Positions 25,307 to 34,611 of a stretch of 64,000 nt of DNA are shown here, in pieces. This DNA comes from Phycisphaeraceae bacterium (lineage in GTDB: Bacteria > Planctomycetota > Phycisphaerae > Phycisphaerales > Phycisphaeraceae). A program made the translations under genes and the position numbers. The notes under the pieces are model-generated. The model did not search any database, was not told where the DNA came from, and saw nothing but the letters and a program-made list of their open reading frames with translations. Each line of letters opens with the position of its first letter. Position 1 is the first letter of the stretch. The DNA lies in assembly GCA_020851465.1 (NCBI GenBank), contig JADZCR010000017.1, positions 1-64,000 of the forward strand, given 5' to 3'.

Positions 25307-27151
25307 TCAATCCAGCGAAAACTGTGCTTTGTACGCCTCGCTGTCGAACTCCTTCACGTTCGGCTGCTCGTCCTTGAGTAACAGCGTATTCTCCAAAACA
25401 AGTACGTCCATGAACGTACCGAGAAAACAACGATACGCATCCTGTGGTGTGCAGACGATCGGCTCACCGCGGATGTTGAAACTCGTGTTGATGATGACCG
25501 GACAACCCGTTTGGTTATGGAACTTTTTGATAAGACGGTAATACCGGCCGTTGGCGTCCTCACGCACGGTCTGCACACGGGCGGAGTAGTCAACATGGGT
25601 GATGGCGGGAATCTCAGATCGTTTGACGTTCAGCATGTCGATGCCTGTCAGGTTGCGCATCGCGTCCGCACTTTCCGGAGTCCGTTTTTCCTGACGGACG
25701 GGAGCCACGAGCAACATGTAGGGACTTTCGACCTGTGGTGACAGCTCAAAATATTCCGAAGCTTTTTCGCTCAACACGGAAGGCGCGAAAGGTCGAAATG
25801 ACTCGCGGAACTTAATTTTCAGGTTCATCACCTGTTGCATTTTCGTGGAGCGTGCATCGCCGAGGATCGAGCGCCCACCCAAGGCTCGCGGCCCGAACTC
25901 CATCCTCCCCTGAACCCAGCCGACCACCTTATCGCTGGCAATGAGATTTGCCACCCGGTCGAGGAGTTCATTCTCATTGTCGAATACGTGGTATCGGGCG
26001 CCTTGCTGATCGAGAAAGGCGCGTGTTTCGATGTCGTTGACGGCTGGCCCCAGTAGAGAGCCGGCCTGCGAGTCACCCGGCTCCGGCTTACGCGGCTGAG
26101 AGAGAAGGTGATGCCAGATCAGTAGAGCAACACCCAGTGCGCCGCCGGCATCTCCCGATGCCGGTTGAATCCAGATATTGTCAAAGATTCCTTCGCGGAG
26201 AATTTTCCCGTTACCGACGCAGTTGAGCGCGACGCCGCCGGCCATGACGAGGTTTTTTGATCCGGTGGTTTTCCGTAGAAACCGTGCTGCTCGGACCATT
26301 ACCTCTTCGCAAACGACCTGCACAGAGGCCGCAAGGTCCATTTCGCGCTGTGTGACTTGTGATTCGGGTTTGCGTGGCGGCGAGCCGAATAACCGGTGAA
26401 ACTTTTCACTGGTCATCGTCACGCCCTGGCAATAGTTGAAGTAGGACATGTCCATCCAGAACGATCCGTCGTCCTTGACGTGAATCAGATGCTGGAGGAT
26501 CAAATCTTTGAACGTCGGTTTGCCGTAGGGGGCGAGGCCCATCACCTTGTATTCGCCCGAATTGACGCGAAATCCGGTGTAGTAGGTAAATGCTGAGTAA
26601 AGTAATCCCAATGAATGCGGGAACCGGATCTCGTGTGTAAGCGAAATCTTGTTGCCCTTGCCGTGACCGAGCGTCGTGGTGGACCATTCACCGACGCCAT
26701 CGAGCGTCATGATGGCCGCATCGTCGAACGGTGAGGGAAAAAACGCACTGGCGGCATGCGATTCGTGATGGTCGCTGAATACATATCGGCCGCGGTACTG
26801 GTTCCCTAATGCGCGATCGATCTCAAGCGGCAGGTGCAGCTTGGTCTTGATCCAGATCGGCAACGCCTGCATGTAGGAACGAAATCCCCGCGGCGCGAAA
26901 GCTGCGTATGTTTCGATGAGCCGGTCAAACTTGGCGCGAGGCTTGTCATAGAAGCCAACGTAATCGAGGTCAGCGGGGGAGATACCCGCCTCGCGCAGGC
27001 AATACTCGACCGCACGGTGTGGAAATTGATGGTCGTGTTTTTTTCGGGTGAAACGCTCTTCCTGGGCCGCCGCCACCACTTTGCCGTCCACCACCAGCGC
27101 CGCCGCCGAATCGTGATAAAAGGCCGAGATTCCTAGTATTCGCGTTGACAA
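25307..27151 (-). CDS. Carbamoyltransferase, NodU/CmcH family
   Basis: 614 residues, full length. The N-terminal Kae1-like domain has GISAFYHDSAAALV and FSDHHESHAASAFF (metal-binding histidines, near 125-135) and AGGVALNCVGNGKI near 305. The C-terminal YrdC-like domain has VQGRMEFGPRALGGRSILGD, which binds carbamoyl-adenylate. It would transfer a carbamoyl group from carbamoyl phosphate to a sugar hydroxyl. The start is TTG 27151 with AGGAG 8 bases upstream, and places MSTRILGISAF at the usual N-terminus of the family. Together with the two genes downstream it forms a decoration module. Confidence 0.93.
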   Translation of the reverse strand: MSTRILGISAFYHDSAAALVVDGKVVAAAQEERFTRKKHDHQFPHRAVEYCLREAGISPADLDYVGFYDKPRAKFDRLIETYAAFAPRGFRSYMQALPIWIKTKLHLPLEIDRALGNQYRGRYVFSDHHESHAASAFFPSPFDDAAIMTLDGVGEWSTTTLGHGKGNKISLTHEIRFPHSLGLLYSAFTYYTGFRVNSGEYKVMGLAPYGKPTFKDLILQHLIHVKDDGSFWMDMSYFNYCQGVTMTSEKFHRLFGSPPRKPESQVTQREMDLAASVQVVCEEVMVRAARFLRKTTGSKNLVMAGGVALNCVGNGKILREGIFDNIWIQPASGDAGGALGVALLIWHHLLSQPRKPEPGDSQAGSLLGPAVNDIETRAFLDQQGARYHVFDNENELLDRVANLIASDKVVGWVQGRMEFGPRALGGRSILGDARSTKMQQVMNLKIKFRESFRPFAPSVLSEKASEYFELSPQVESPYMLLVAPVRQEKRTPESADAMRNLTGIDMLNVKRSEIPAITHVDYSARVQTVREDANGRYYRLIKKFHNQTGCPVIINTSFNIRGEPIVCTPQDAYRCFLGTFMDVLVLENTLLLKDEQPNVKEFDSEAYKAQFSLD

Positions 27152-27228
27152 CGAGACTCTCCTGGTCGCGACGGGCGATGCTTTGCCGGGCCGCTTTCAG
27201 TGGGTGGCGCAGGCGTGTGATCTTTATT

Positions 27229-28275
27229 CTAGCGGGTTAGCCAGGCTTCATAGATTTCTCGAAAGATGTCATCAAGGCTCTTGGTGATGTTCCACTTCGG
27301 ATAATCAACCCTCATTTTTCGCAGATCGCTGATGTAGCAGATATGGTCGCCTTCGCGATTTTTATCGACATATTCGTACTGCATTTTTTTACCGGAAAGT
27401 GCCGCTATTTTGTCGAATGCCTCAAGGATGGAGCACGAATTACTGCGCCCGCCGCCGAGGTTATAAACCGCGCCGCTGCGCGGGTTTTGCCAGAACTCGT
27501 GCATAAATCGCGCTACATCGAGCGAGTGAATGTTGTCTCGAACCTGCTTTCCCTTGTAACCGAAAACTTTATAGAGCCTGCCCTCAAGGTTGCACTTGAT
27601 GAGGTAGGAAAGAAAACCGTGCAGTTCGACGCCGCTATGGTTAGGCCCGGTCAGACAACCGCCGCGCAGGCAGCAGGTGTTCATATTGAAATATCGGCCA
27701 TATTCCTGCACCAGTATGTCACCCGCCACCTTCGAGGCACCAAAGAGGCTGTGTTTCGATTGGTCAATGGAAAAGTCTTCCGCGATACCGTTGGCGTACT
27801 TCGGGTCATCGTAATCCCAGCGGGTAGGCAGCTCTTTGAGCTTGATCTCGTTGGGTTTGTCTCCGTACACCTTATTGGTGCTCATGTGGCAGAACACCGC
27901 ATCAGGTCGGTGCCGACGGACAGCTTCGATGAGGTTGAGCGTACCTACCGCATTGACATCAAAATCGTCGTACGGCCTGGTTGCCGCCAGATCGTGACTC
28001 GGCTGCGCAGCCGTATGCACGACCATGTCCGGCTTGAGTTCTGCGAGGCATCGGAGCACCGCGGGTCGGTCGCGGATATCAAGCTCGTGATGGTGAAAGT
28101 TCCGATGAGCTGCCTGTAGCCGTTTTTGATTCCAGCGAGTATCGCCCTGCGGGCCGAAGAAGTCGGCTCGCAGGTTGTTATCGATGCCGTGGACCTTCCA
28201 GCCCTGATCGCTGAAATATCCGACGACTTCCGAACCGATCAGACCGGAGGAGCCGGTCACCATTAGCGTATTCAT
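27229..28275 (-). CDS. NAD-dependent sugar epimerase (CDP-paratose 2-epimerase-like)
   Basis: 348 residues, an extended short-chain dehydrogenase. The Rossmann loop [12 protein letters not shown] (7-18) binds [13 protein letters not shown] and the later [19 protein letters not shown] resemble the RfbE/CDP-paratose 2-epimerase branch. The position of the catalytic Tyr-x-x-x-Lys reads [10 protein letters not shown], so Tyr appears to be Phe while Lys is kept. This may be a branch feature rather than damage, since the rest is intact. It would supply an activated sugar to the surface glycan pathway. The substrate is unknown. Confidence 0.83.
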   Translation of the reverse strand: MNTLMVTGSSGLIGSEVVGYFSDQGWKVHGIDNNLRADFFGPQGDTRWNQKRLQAAHRNFHHHELDIRDRPAVLRCLAELKPDMVVHTAAQPSHDLAATRPYDDFDVNAVGTLNLIEAVRRHRPDAVFCHMSTNKVYGDKPNEIKLKELPTRWDYDDPKYANGIAEDFSIDQSKHSLFGASKVAGDILVQEYGRYFNMNTCCLRGGCLTGPNHSGVELHGFLSYLIKCNLEGRLYKVFGYKGKQVRDNIHSLDVARFMHEFWQNPRSGAVYNLGGGRSNSCSILEAFDKIAALSGKKMQYEYVDKNREGDHICYISDLRKMRVDYPKWNITKSLDDIFREIYEAWLTR

Positions 28276-28399
28276 GCTCTAGCCTTGGCCTAAGCTCCAC
28301 CTGTTACATCACATCCTTTGATCGTAAATCCGGGCACGGGGCTTTACCAGCCATAGGTTTGGCAGGCACCCCATATCCCCTCTCCGCGGTAATCAACGA

Positions 28400-29332
28400 T
28401 CAGATCATCTCCCAACTCGGTGGGATCAAGTCATCTGTCACCATGGATTCGCCGGGATTGGCCCAGACCCTGGGCGAAATGACGCGCTTATCGGGTCTTG
28501 GGTTGAGCCACGCCGCCCACCAACTGAACGTACTGTTGGCGATGATATGGTGGTCACATGCACTCATAATCATCATATCCTGAATATCGGAGTGACCTTC
28601 GGAGAAATGGAGCCGATCAGCCTTGATGTTGCTCTTGCACCATGCGATATCCGCTGCCGAGTCGGAAAAAACGAGGAATTTGCAAGCATGCTCAAATTGG
28701 CGGATGGCCGCATGGATGTAGTCAAGCCCAAGGGGTGATGCGTGTACGACTTTGGAGTTTCTGAGCTGCTCTGCCGCATGCGCCAAGTCACCGCGACGCA
28801 CATGCAATGAGACAATCGCAGAGCCGTCGGATTTGAGGTTGTCCACGTATTTCCGTGCATAAGGAAGCACCGAATTATCACATGGCGTCAGGTCGCGACG
28901 GATGATCTCAGCTGCATCAATGAAGTATTTTTCCGACTGCCAGTAGCCGCTGAGGTAGCAGTCATTCGGCAGATCGAGGATGGCGGGGTCAAAGCGATAC
29001 TGCCGCTCAAGGATGTGTGAATCGGGCCAGCCAAGAGACGGCCAAATCCGCCGCAGACGTCGGACGATCCGATCTCGCGCTGTACGGGTTGAGTAGGGGT
29101 CCTTGAGGCGTGCGATTTCCTCGGTCGTCGCTTCCTGGGCTTCGATGTTGAACAGGTGTAATGACGCTTTGCGTCGGAACGCTTCAAGTCCTCTGGCTCG
29201 TTGATCCCCGTCGGAACCGTAGTTGGTCAGGTCGAGTTTGAGTTGAGTCTGATGGCGATGTGCGAGACGCCGTCCCATCGCGTACTCAAACATCTGGTTA
29301 CCCAGCCCGCCTAAGAGTTTGACAATAATCAT
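28400..29332 (-). CDS. Alpha-1,2-fucosyltransferase-like, family GT11
   Basis: 310 residues. The N-terminus IIVKLLGGLGNQMFEYAMGR, the motif HVRRGDL near 168 (donor-binding HxRRxD), and IIANSTFSWWAAWLN near 270 are the three classical GT11 blocks. The enzyme would move L-fucose from GDP-fucose to a galactose-type hydroxyl. It faces the same way as the neighbouring glycan genes, 24 bases after the FkbM gene. No GDP-fucose synthesis genes are in the window, so these must be encoded elsewhere. Confidence 0.9.
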   Translation of the reverse strand: MIIVKLLGGLGNQMFEYAMGRRLAHRHQTQLKLDLTNYGSDGDQRARGLEAFRRKASLHLFNIEAQEATTEEIARLKDPYSTRTARDRIVRRLRRIWPSLGWPDSHILERQYRFDPAILDLPNDCYLSGYWQSEKYFIDAAEIIRRDLTPCDNSVLPYARKYVDNLKSDGSAIVSLHVRRGDLAHAAEQLRNSKVVHASPLGLDYIHAAIRQFEHACKFLVFSDSAADIAWCKSNIKADRLHFSEGHSDIQDMMIMSACDHHIIANSTFSWWAAWLNPRPDKRVISPRVWANPGESMVTDDLIPPSWEMI

Positions 29333-29355
29333 CTCGCAGGATCCGAGGCGGTGCC

Positions 29356-30219
29356 CTACGTCCGGGGTACAAGTACCACGTTGGTGTAGTGTTGTTGCCA
29401 GAAATCTCCGGAGAGTTCAGTGAATGTCTTCCGGTTCGGATCGAAGAATTTCACGTCGTAGTTCAGCTCTTTAGCCAGTTTGAGCAGATCGTCCGGTTTA
29501 GCTCCGAATGCGCCCCACGTGACGGTCCCGTATTCAAGAACCACGTGCGGACGAAACCGTTTGAGTGTTTCACGACTTGACCGTAACACGCCTAATTCTG
29601 CGCCTTCGACATCGATCTTGATCCAGTCCACACGTGAAAGGCCAGCCTCGTTCACGATATCGTCGAGCCGCCGCCCCTGAACTTTAAACGCTCGCGCCCC
29701 CTTTTCAGCGACCAGTCCTCCCGTCCGAACACTTGAGTACACATCGCCGTCATCAGGCATGAATAAAGTAACTTCGCCAACCTCTTCGCCGATTGCGGCA
29801 TGAATACCAGCCTTGAGATCGTTGACCGCTAGATTTTGCTGAAGGAGTTTGAAGGTTTCAGGATTGGCCTCGAGTGAGATTAGCCGGCCTTCTTGACCAA
29901 TGATTCCGGCCGCCAGCATCGAGAAGTAACCGATGTTTGCTCCACGGTCGATGAAGGTCATCCCTGGACGAAGATATTTCAGCAACAGCTCTCGAACCTC
30001 TGGTTCATACTTCTCAACAGCCGACCAAAAGCAATGAGTAAACGAATGGCCAGGCTCTAACAGAAGGGTTGTACCCGTAGAGAGTCGATAGCGAAGCGGT
30101 TTGTTCGGATTGAGCTTGACGTGGACTTGATAACGAATGCCCCTTGCGACCAGCTTAGCACTCTGCATGGCAGCCGGTGGATCAGTAAGACATTTTTTAA
30201 GGAAACGGAGCGGATTCAA
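29356..30219 (-). CDS. FkbM-family methyltransferase
   Basis: 287 residues. The AdoMet-binding loop reads FIDRGANIGYFSMLAAG (near 90-106; the usual DVGANxG has Arg for Val). LISLEANPETFKLLQQNLAVN is motif II, and WIKIDVEGAELGVLRSS is the FkbM hallmark near 195. It probably O-methylates a sugar of the surface glycan. The start is TTG 30219, six bases after AAGGA. Neighbours on both sides are glycan genes in the same direction with short gaps. Confidence 0.9.
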   Translation of the reverse strand: MNPLRFLKKCLTDPPAAMQSAKLVARGIRYQVHVKLNPNKPLRYRLSTGTTLLLEPGHSFTHCFWSAVEKYEPEVRELLLKYLRPGMTFIDRGANIGYFSMLAAGIIGQEGRLISLEANPETFKLLQQNLAVNDLKAGIHAAIGEEVGEVTLFMPDDGDVYSSVRTGGLVAEKGARAFKVQGRRLDDIVNEAGLSRVDWIKIDVEGAELGVLRSSRETLKRFRPHVVLEYGTVTWGAFGAKPDDLLKLAKELNYDVKFFDPNRKTFTELSGDFWQQHYTNVVLVPRT

Positions 30220-30255
30220 AGGTAATCCTTTCTGTCCCGAGGCATGCTGGATTAG

Positions 30256-31023
30256 CTAGCGAGTGAAGCGATACATCCCGCACGCATACCACGCATTGGC
30301 AACGCTGTCAGGCGTCGTGTTTTCGATGAACTTGTCTTCATCCGTCACGCAGTGGAAGCTCACGAGCTTCAGATCAGGAACGGTGTCGATCGGGCGTCGT
30401 GGATCCCAGATGCGTTGTGCATTGAACCATAACGCTTCCTTACCCACCGGCATGGCAAAGAGTAACGTGCCCCCCGGTGCGAGCACTCTGGCCAATTCCC
30501 GCAGTGATTTGGTTGTACCTTCGGGGTCGATCGGATCGCCATAACGTCCCAGTCCAATATGCTCTGCGACGTGCAGACACGAGAGGGAATGGATGCTCTG
30601 GCTTTCCAGCGGTAACTCCAGGATGGATCCTTTGCGGTATTCAAAGCGAGGGATGGAAAACGATGGGGGGCGGATATCCCAATAAACCACGGGACAGATG
30701 GCGGTGACCTGTCCGACGAACCCATCAAGTCGTGACCCGACGTCGTGATGAACGGGCGGCTGAAGCTCGCCGAGTGTTCGTAAAGCCCAGACATCCTGGA
30801 AGAAATAGTGCCCGCCGCCGGAGTTGGTCGAGGGGTCCTGGTCAAAAAGACAAGGGGCCAGTAACTCGAAGCGTGCTTCGCCCCCCATACGCTTGAACTG
30901 CCGCCAATCTCGAAAAAATCGGGAGTACAAGCGCGGCAAGCGGTAGAACCGTCTGCCGGAGTTGCGCAGCGGCTGGTAGATGCGCCACATGCCACGGGCA
31001 AATGGACGCAGCGGGTTGCTCAT
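30256..31023 (-). CDS. DUF268-type methyltransferase-like protein
   Basis: 255 residues. The segment GGHYFFQDVWALRTLGEL, then HHDVGSRLDGFVGQV and VVYWDIRPP, and CLHVAEHIGLGRYGDPIDPEG match the DUF268 family as I know it, a group related to class I methyltransferases and found in polysaccharide clusters. ARVLAPGGTLLFAMPVG is a typical late methyltransferase strand. The reaction has not been settled for the family. AGGAAAC precedes the ATG. Confidence 0.75.
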   Translation of the reverse strand: MSNPLRPFARGMWRIYQPLRNSGRRFYRLPRLYSRFFRDWRQFKRMGGEARFELLAPCLFDQDPSTNSGGGHYFFQDVWALRTLGELQPPVHHDVGSRLDGFVGQVTAICPVVYWDIRPPSFSIPRFEYRKGSILELPLESQSIHSLSCLHVAEHIGLGRYGDPIDPEGTTKSLRELARVLAPGGTLLFAMPVGKEALWFNAQRIWDPRRPIDTVPDLKLVSFHCVTDEDKFIENTTPDSVANAWYACGMYRFTR

Positions 31024-31061
31024 TCAGGTGTTTCCTTCAGTCTGCCGCGAAAGGCGGTATC

Positions 31062-32264
31062 TTATTGCAATGAACTCGATTGCCCCGCTCGCCGGAGGGC
31101 GTTGAAGAAGCGATCCGCTACGTTTGCATGACCGAACATTTCCGCACCCACCCGTATCGCGTTATCACCCAGACGTCGTCGATGGTCGGCCGACTTTAAG
31201 CGGCAGATCACTTCGCGCAGTGCGGCCGGGTCTGGCGAATCGACCGCTTCTGCAACGCCGGGATTTTCCTTTGCCCAGCGGATCGCTGAGCACCAGGGGG
31301 GGCCCCAGATCAGCAGGGGTAGTCCCGTTACGGTGTAATCGGCAATCTTGCTGGGAAAACTGATTTCCATATTCGGCCGGTCTGCCGGTGCAAAGCTCAT
31401 GGGTACAAACAAAACATCGGCTGATTCACGCATCCGGCGAAGGAGATCCTGGAACGGGATAAATCCACGGATGGAGATGTTTGGCTGCGCCAGGCCGATA
31501 CGCTGGGCTTCTTCCGGTCGGATAGTCGAATAGATGACCAACTGGTCGCCGTCTCTTTCAGCCTCGGCAGCCAGAGCGACAAGTCGCGGGATGTAGTCTG
31601 ACGTATTGATGGAGCCAGCGTAACAATACAGGAGAGATGCTCCCTCTTCGCGTGGAGGAGAAGATTCCCATGCCGGGGTATCCGCGGCACGGGATGGGTA
31701 AAGCACTTCCGCCGCAAGACCATATCGGCGGGTATAGGTCTCCGCCATCGAAGGTGAAACGCAGAGTCTGGAGGCGGCATTCTGGTAAACGCGACCAAAC
31801 TCTCGCTCTACTTTGGGCCAGTGTGCTTTTCGAATATGAGTGCTTAGCGGAACATCATCGTGGATGATCAGGTGCAGCGGAATATGCATTCGGCGAGCAA
31901 CAGAGTCGGCAGTCAGCCAGGTTGATCCATGGGCCACGGTCATGACTGCTTCGGGTTGAAACCTTCGAATCAGCGTTCGAATGCGCCAGTAGCGCCATCG
32001 TGCGATGCGGAAATTCAGCAGTGCGTACTGTGTTGCCAGTCGGGAGTTCTGTAAACGAAGTCCGGCCAGATGGAGTTTTTCATAGCGAACACCGGAAATC
32101 TGCTTCGACGGTGTGGCGGAGGTCAAGTCGCTTTGAATGATGAAAAGCTTGTCAGCGGGATAAGTTTCGAGCAGACGATAAATCAGTGCGGAACCGGCCA
32201 TCGTGGACTCGGCCGGCACGTCGGATAGATAAAGCAGTCGCGGCAGCGATGCGGTTTCGACCAT
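31062..32264 (-). CDS. Glycosyltransferase, GT4-like
   Basis: 400 residues. The N-terminus LPRLLYLSDVPAESTMAGSALIYR fits a GT-B acceptor domain; TVAHGSTWLTADSVARR and HLIIHDDVPLSTH follow. The donor domain has LLYCYAGSINTSDYIPRLVAL and VLFVPMSFAP near 300. It lacks a textbook EX7E motif, so assignment to GT4 is at fold level. The ATG at 32264 follows AGGA by five bases. That AGGA lies inside a 13-base inverted repeat (32266-32336), which could hide the site in RNA. Confidence 0.75.
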   Translation of the reverse strand: MVETASLPRLLYLSDVPAESTMAGSALIYRLLETYPADKLFIIQSDLTSATPSKQISGVRYEKLHLAGLRLQNSRLATQYALLNFRIARWRYWRIRTLIRRFQPEAVMTVAHGSTWLTADSVARRMHIPLHLIIHDDVPLSTHIRKAHWPKVEREFGRVYQNAASRLCVSPSMAETYTRRYGLAAEVLYPSRAADTPAWESSPPREEGASLLYCYAGSINTSDYIPRLVALAAEAERDGDQLVIYSTIRPEEAQRIGLAQPNISIRGFIPFQDLLRRMRESADVLFVPMSFAPADRPNMEISFPSKIADYTVTGLPLLIWGPPWCSAIRWAKENPGVAEAVDSPDPAALREVICRLKSADHRRRLGDNAIRVGAEMFGHANVADRFFNALRRAGQSSSLQ

Positions 32265-32265
32265 G

Positions 32266-32336
32266 AAAATCCTGTAACACGGAACGGTAGAATGCCGATC
32301 CAAGTCATCATTTCACGTTTCAGGTTACAGGATTTT
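32266..32336 (-). promoter_or_regulatory. Inverted repeat that can mask the ribosome-binding site of the GT4-like gene
   Basis: The arms AAAATCCTGTAAC (32266-32278) and GTTACAGGATTTT (32324-32336) are perfect reverse complements of 13 bases, 45 bases apart. On the minus-strand mRNA the 3' arm contains AGGA, the only Shine-Dalgarno candidate, and ends one base before the ATG at 32264. Pairing of the arms would close the site. The region lies between the stop of the pseudopilin gene and the transferase start. Confidence 0.6.
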
Positions 32337-32404
32337 TACAAAAGCGGCGAGTGCGAATTTCATTGCGTGTTCTATTTTTCACAGATGAGAGGAGCGAAGA
32401 ATGT

Positions 32405-33247
32405 TCAGTAGTACTCGTTGGTGGCGAGGAGTTGCTCGTCTGTGATGGAACTGCTGAGATTGTCAGCCATAAGTGGATCGGTAAATTGATTCGAGACATC
32501 TTTACGTGCCTGCTGTTTTGCGTGGCCGTCAGCGAACAGGATGCTGGCTTTGAGAGGAGTATCCTTGCCGTGCCACTGGGACATCGAACTGGTAGCAGGA
32601 CGCTCGTCCATCATTGACGAAGTCCATACGGCAAAAAGCGGAAGATCAGCGATAATCAGCTTCATTGCAGGATTTTTGATAGAGGCGTCATTCTCACCTT
32701 CAATGACCCATGCCCCGCCGCTCACGCGACGAGAGCCGTAGTAGATTTCAGCAGCCGAACGATTGGGATATTGATAGGAACACCCAAAGAGGCTGTAGGC
32801 AGGTATGTTTGCAGTATTTGGCCCTGCCCGCCAATCGCCCAGATCAAGGGGGCATCTGGCTGCTTTGCTTGCATCGCTCAGGTAGCTATTGAGGAGTCGC
32901 CGCGAAGTATTGGAATCCGCATCGCACCAATAGCCATTGACCCCACCGGTTACCAGAGTGCCGGTGACACCTAGCAGGTCGTAGTGGCCTGGTGCGGAAT
33001 GCCAAAAGAAACCTGTAAGTGACCCTCGATTTCCCGGATAGAAAAACTTATTTTCTGTCAGGTACGCGCCGGTTGCCACCCCGATACTCCTGACGTTTGA
33101 AAGACAGGAGGTGGTTTTTGCGGTCCGTTGAGCAGCTCCCAGCGCAGGCAGCAGGATTGCAATAAGCGTAGCGATGATGCTGATTACAACCAGCAACTCG
33201 ATGAGGGTGAAACCTCCTCGTCCAACATATCGTTGCCTAGCCGACAT
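32405..33247 (-). CDS. Type II secretion pseudopilin / prepilin-domain protein
   Basis: 280 residues. A short basic leader ends in GRGG, followed by [24 protein letters not shown], a class III prepilin signal: cleavage after Gly, methylation of Phe, Glu at +5 and a long hydrophobic helix. Near the C-terminus FADGHA matches the H-X9-DG-type proteins that planctomycetes have in large numbers. It is probably assembled into, or anchored by, a type II secretion/type IV pilus-like system. The ATG 33247 follows GGGGAAAG; the open frame reaches 33298. It lies inside the glycan locus but has its own promoter. Confidence 0.9.
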   Translation of the reverse strand: MSARQRYVGRGGFTLIELLVVISIIATLIAILLPALGAAQRTAKTTSCLSNVRSIGVATGAYLTENKFFYPGNRGSLTGFFWHSAPGHYDLLGVTGTLVTGGVNGYWCDADSNTSRRLLNSYLSDASKAARCPLDLGDWRAGPNTANIPAYSLFGCSYQYPNRSAAEIYYGSRRVSGGAWVIEGENDASIKNPAMKLIIADLPLFAVWTSSMMDERPATSSMSQWHGKDTPLKASILFADGHAKQQARKDVSNQFTDPLMADNLSSSITDEQLLATNEYY

Positions 33248-33379
33248 TCGACACTTTCCCCGTTGTTCCAGGACACATGCTCCCGGAGAGCAAATCACAG
33301 AACATCACGGCTCGATCATTCATCCTCAGACGGAGACAGGATCGCAGTCCCCTCGCAAACAACTTCCCTTTGAAGACGA

Positions 33380-33409
33380 ATTATAACCGCAGAATCGGCA
33401 AAATGTCAG
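33380..33409 (-). promoter_or_regulatory. Promoter of the pseudopilin gene
   Basis: On the minus strand CTGACA (33404-33409), an 18-base spacer and a perfect TATAAT (33380-33385) match sigma70-type boxes. The leader would be about 125 bases. The rest of the gene-free stretch 33248-33566 is AT-rich and shows no further gene. Confidence 0.6.
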
Positions 33410-33566
33410 GGTTTTTATCAAGACTTTATGGTATGACGTTAAGCTCATTGTTGTCAGCACTTATAGACACAACTGGTTTCAGTTTTCAAATATTCGTAAA
33501 GGAATATGGATAACTGTTGGGAAGATTAGGGAAGATAATTGTCATTTATAAAACCGTTATAAGTAC

Positions 33567-34475
33567 CTATTGCCCTTTAATCCAAGCTGCGACTACGTGA
33601 TCATTTGAGCACGGGTAGGCGGGAGGAATCGGCCATTTTTTGGCGCGTCTTAACACGGGGATCAGGTTTACCAGCCACACCCATTTAGCACGTTTGGGAT
33701 CGTGATAAGACCAGTAGGCGAAATCTTGAATCTCCATCCTGATTTTTTCATGAAAGGACCAGTCGTAATGAGGCAGCAACTCCCAGGACGCGAGTCGAGC
33801 ACCGAGCTTCCCGGCAAGAAACTCTGCATAACCGCGACTGATCATGATCAGATGTTCAATGTTACTTAGATACCAGAAGTGAGCGGGGTCGCGCTGGCAG
33901 GCTGGCGCATCAGCGTTTCCTGTTGAGAGCACAAGCATGCCGTTCGGATTCAGCAACCCGAAAAGTTTTTCGAGTGTCTGGGTCGGGCGGGGCAGATGCT
34001 CAAACACATCAGCGAGGACGATGGCATCGAAACGATATTCCCCGCGCGCCAAATCTTCATCATTCAGAATGGTGATGCCTTTTTGTGCAGCAATACGTGC
34101 TGCGGAATCATTGATCTCAACTCCAAATCGCCGCTGACCTGTTAGTCGATCAAGCAGTCGGCCGGTACTGCAACCGTAGTCCAAAATCGAGCTTTGAGGT
34201 TTTAATCTGGAGAGAAGGCGCAGGGTAGCACGCTCGGTTGGATACAGGCCGGGGATCTCCCACTTGGCAGCATCCGTCAGCGCGTAATAGGTTTCCAGTT
34301 CCGGCCAATCCAGTGCGTGGGACTTGTAATAAAGACCGCAATTCCGACAGCACCGCATTGAAAATTTGGGCTGAACAAATCTTCGTCCGCCTAACTGCAC
34401 AGGGACTTCACCGGAAGGCCTGCCGATCGTAACGAAATCGTGAGCATCGCAACCGGGGCAACTGACTATCTCCAT
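33567..34475 (-). CDS. Class I methyltransferase with N-terminal zinc ribbon
   Basis: 302 residues. The N-terminus has CPGC (6-9) and CCRNCGLYY (near 42-50), a four-Cys zinc site. The AdoMet domain follows: SILDYGCSTGRLLDRL near 95, FGVEIND, DAIVLADVFEHLPRP and the post-strand LLNPNGMLVLSTG. This is the arrangement of sugar C- or N-methyltransferases found in nucleotide-sugar pathways. It lies between the pseudopilin promoter region and the flippase gene. The exact substrate is unknown. Confidence 0.85.
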   Translation of the reverse strand: MEIVSCPGCDAHDFVTIGRPSGEVPVQLGGRRFVQPKFSMRCCRNCGLYYKSHALDWPELETYYALTDAAKWEIPGLYPTERATLRLLSRLKPQSSILDYGCSTGRLLDRLTGQRRFGVEINDSAARIAAQKGITILNDEDLARGEYRFDAIVLADVFEHLPRPTQTLEKLFGLLNPNGMLVLSTGNADAPACQRDPAHFWYLSNIEHLIMISRGYAEFLAGKLGARLASWELLPHYDWSFHEKIRMEIQDFAYWSYHDPKRAKWVWLVNLIPVLRRAKKWPIPPAYPCSNDHVVAAWIKGQ

Positions 34476-34611
34476 GCGATGATTCCGATCCGAGAGGGTG
34501 TCAGAAAATTGGAAAGCTCGCTGCTGGTCATGCGGTCGAACGGAGTATGGGCATACACATGGAATCGGAAATATTTTGTGGTTGAATCAATCATGATATG
34601 AGTTTTCAGGC

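Noticed and set aside
34466-34594. 42-codon frame between the flippase and the zinc-ribbon methyltransferase genes, minus strand
   Set aside because: No Shine-Dalgarno sequence, no recognisable feature, and it overlaps the start of the methyltransferase gene; probably chance.
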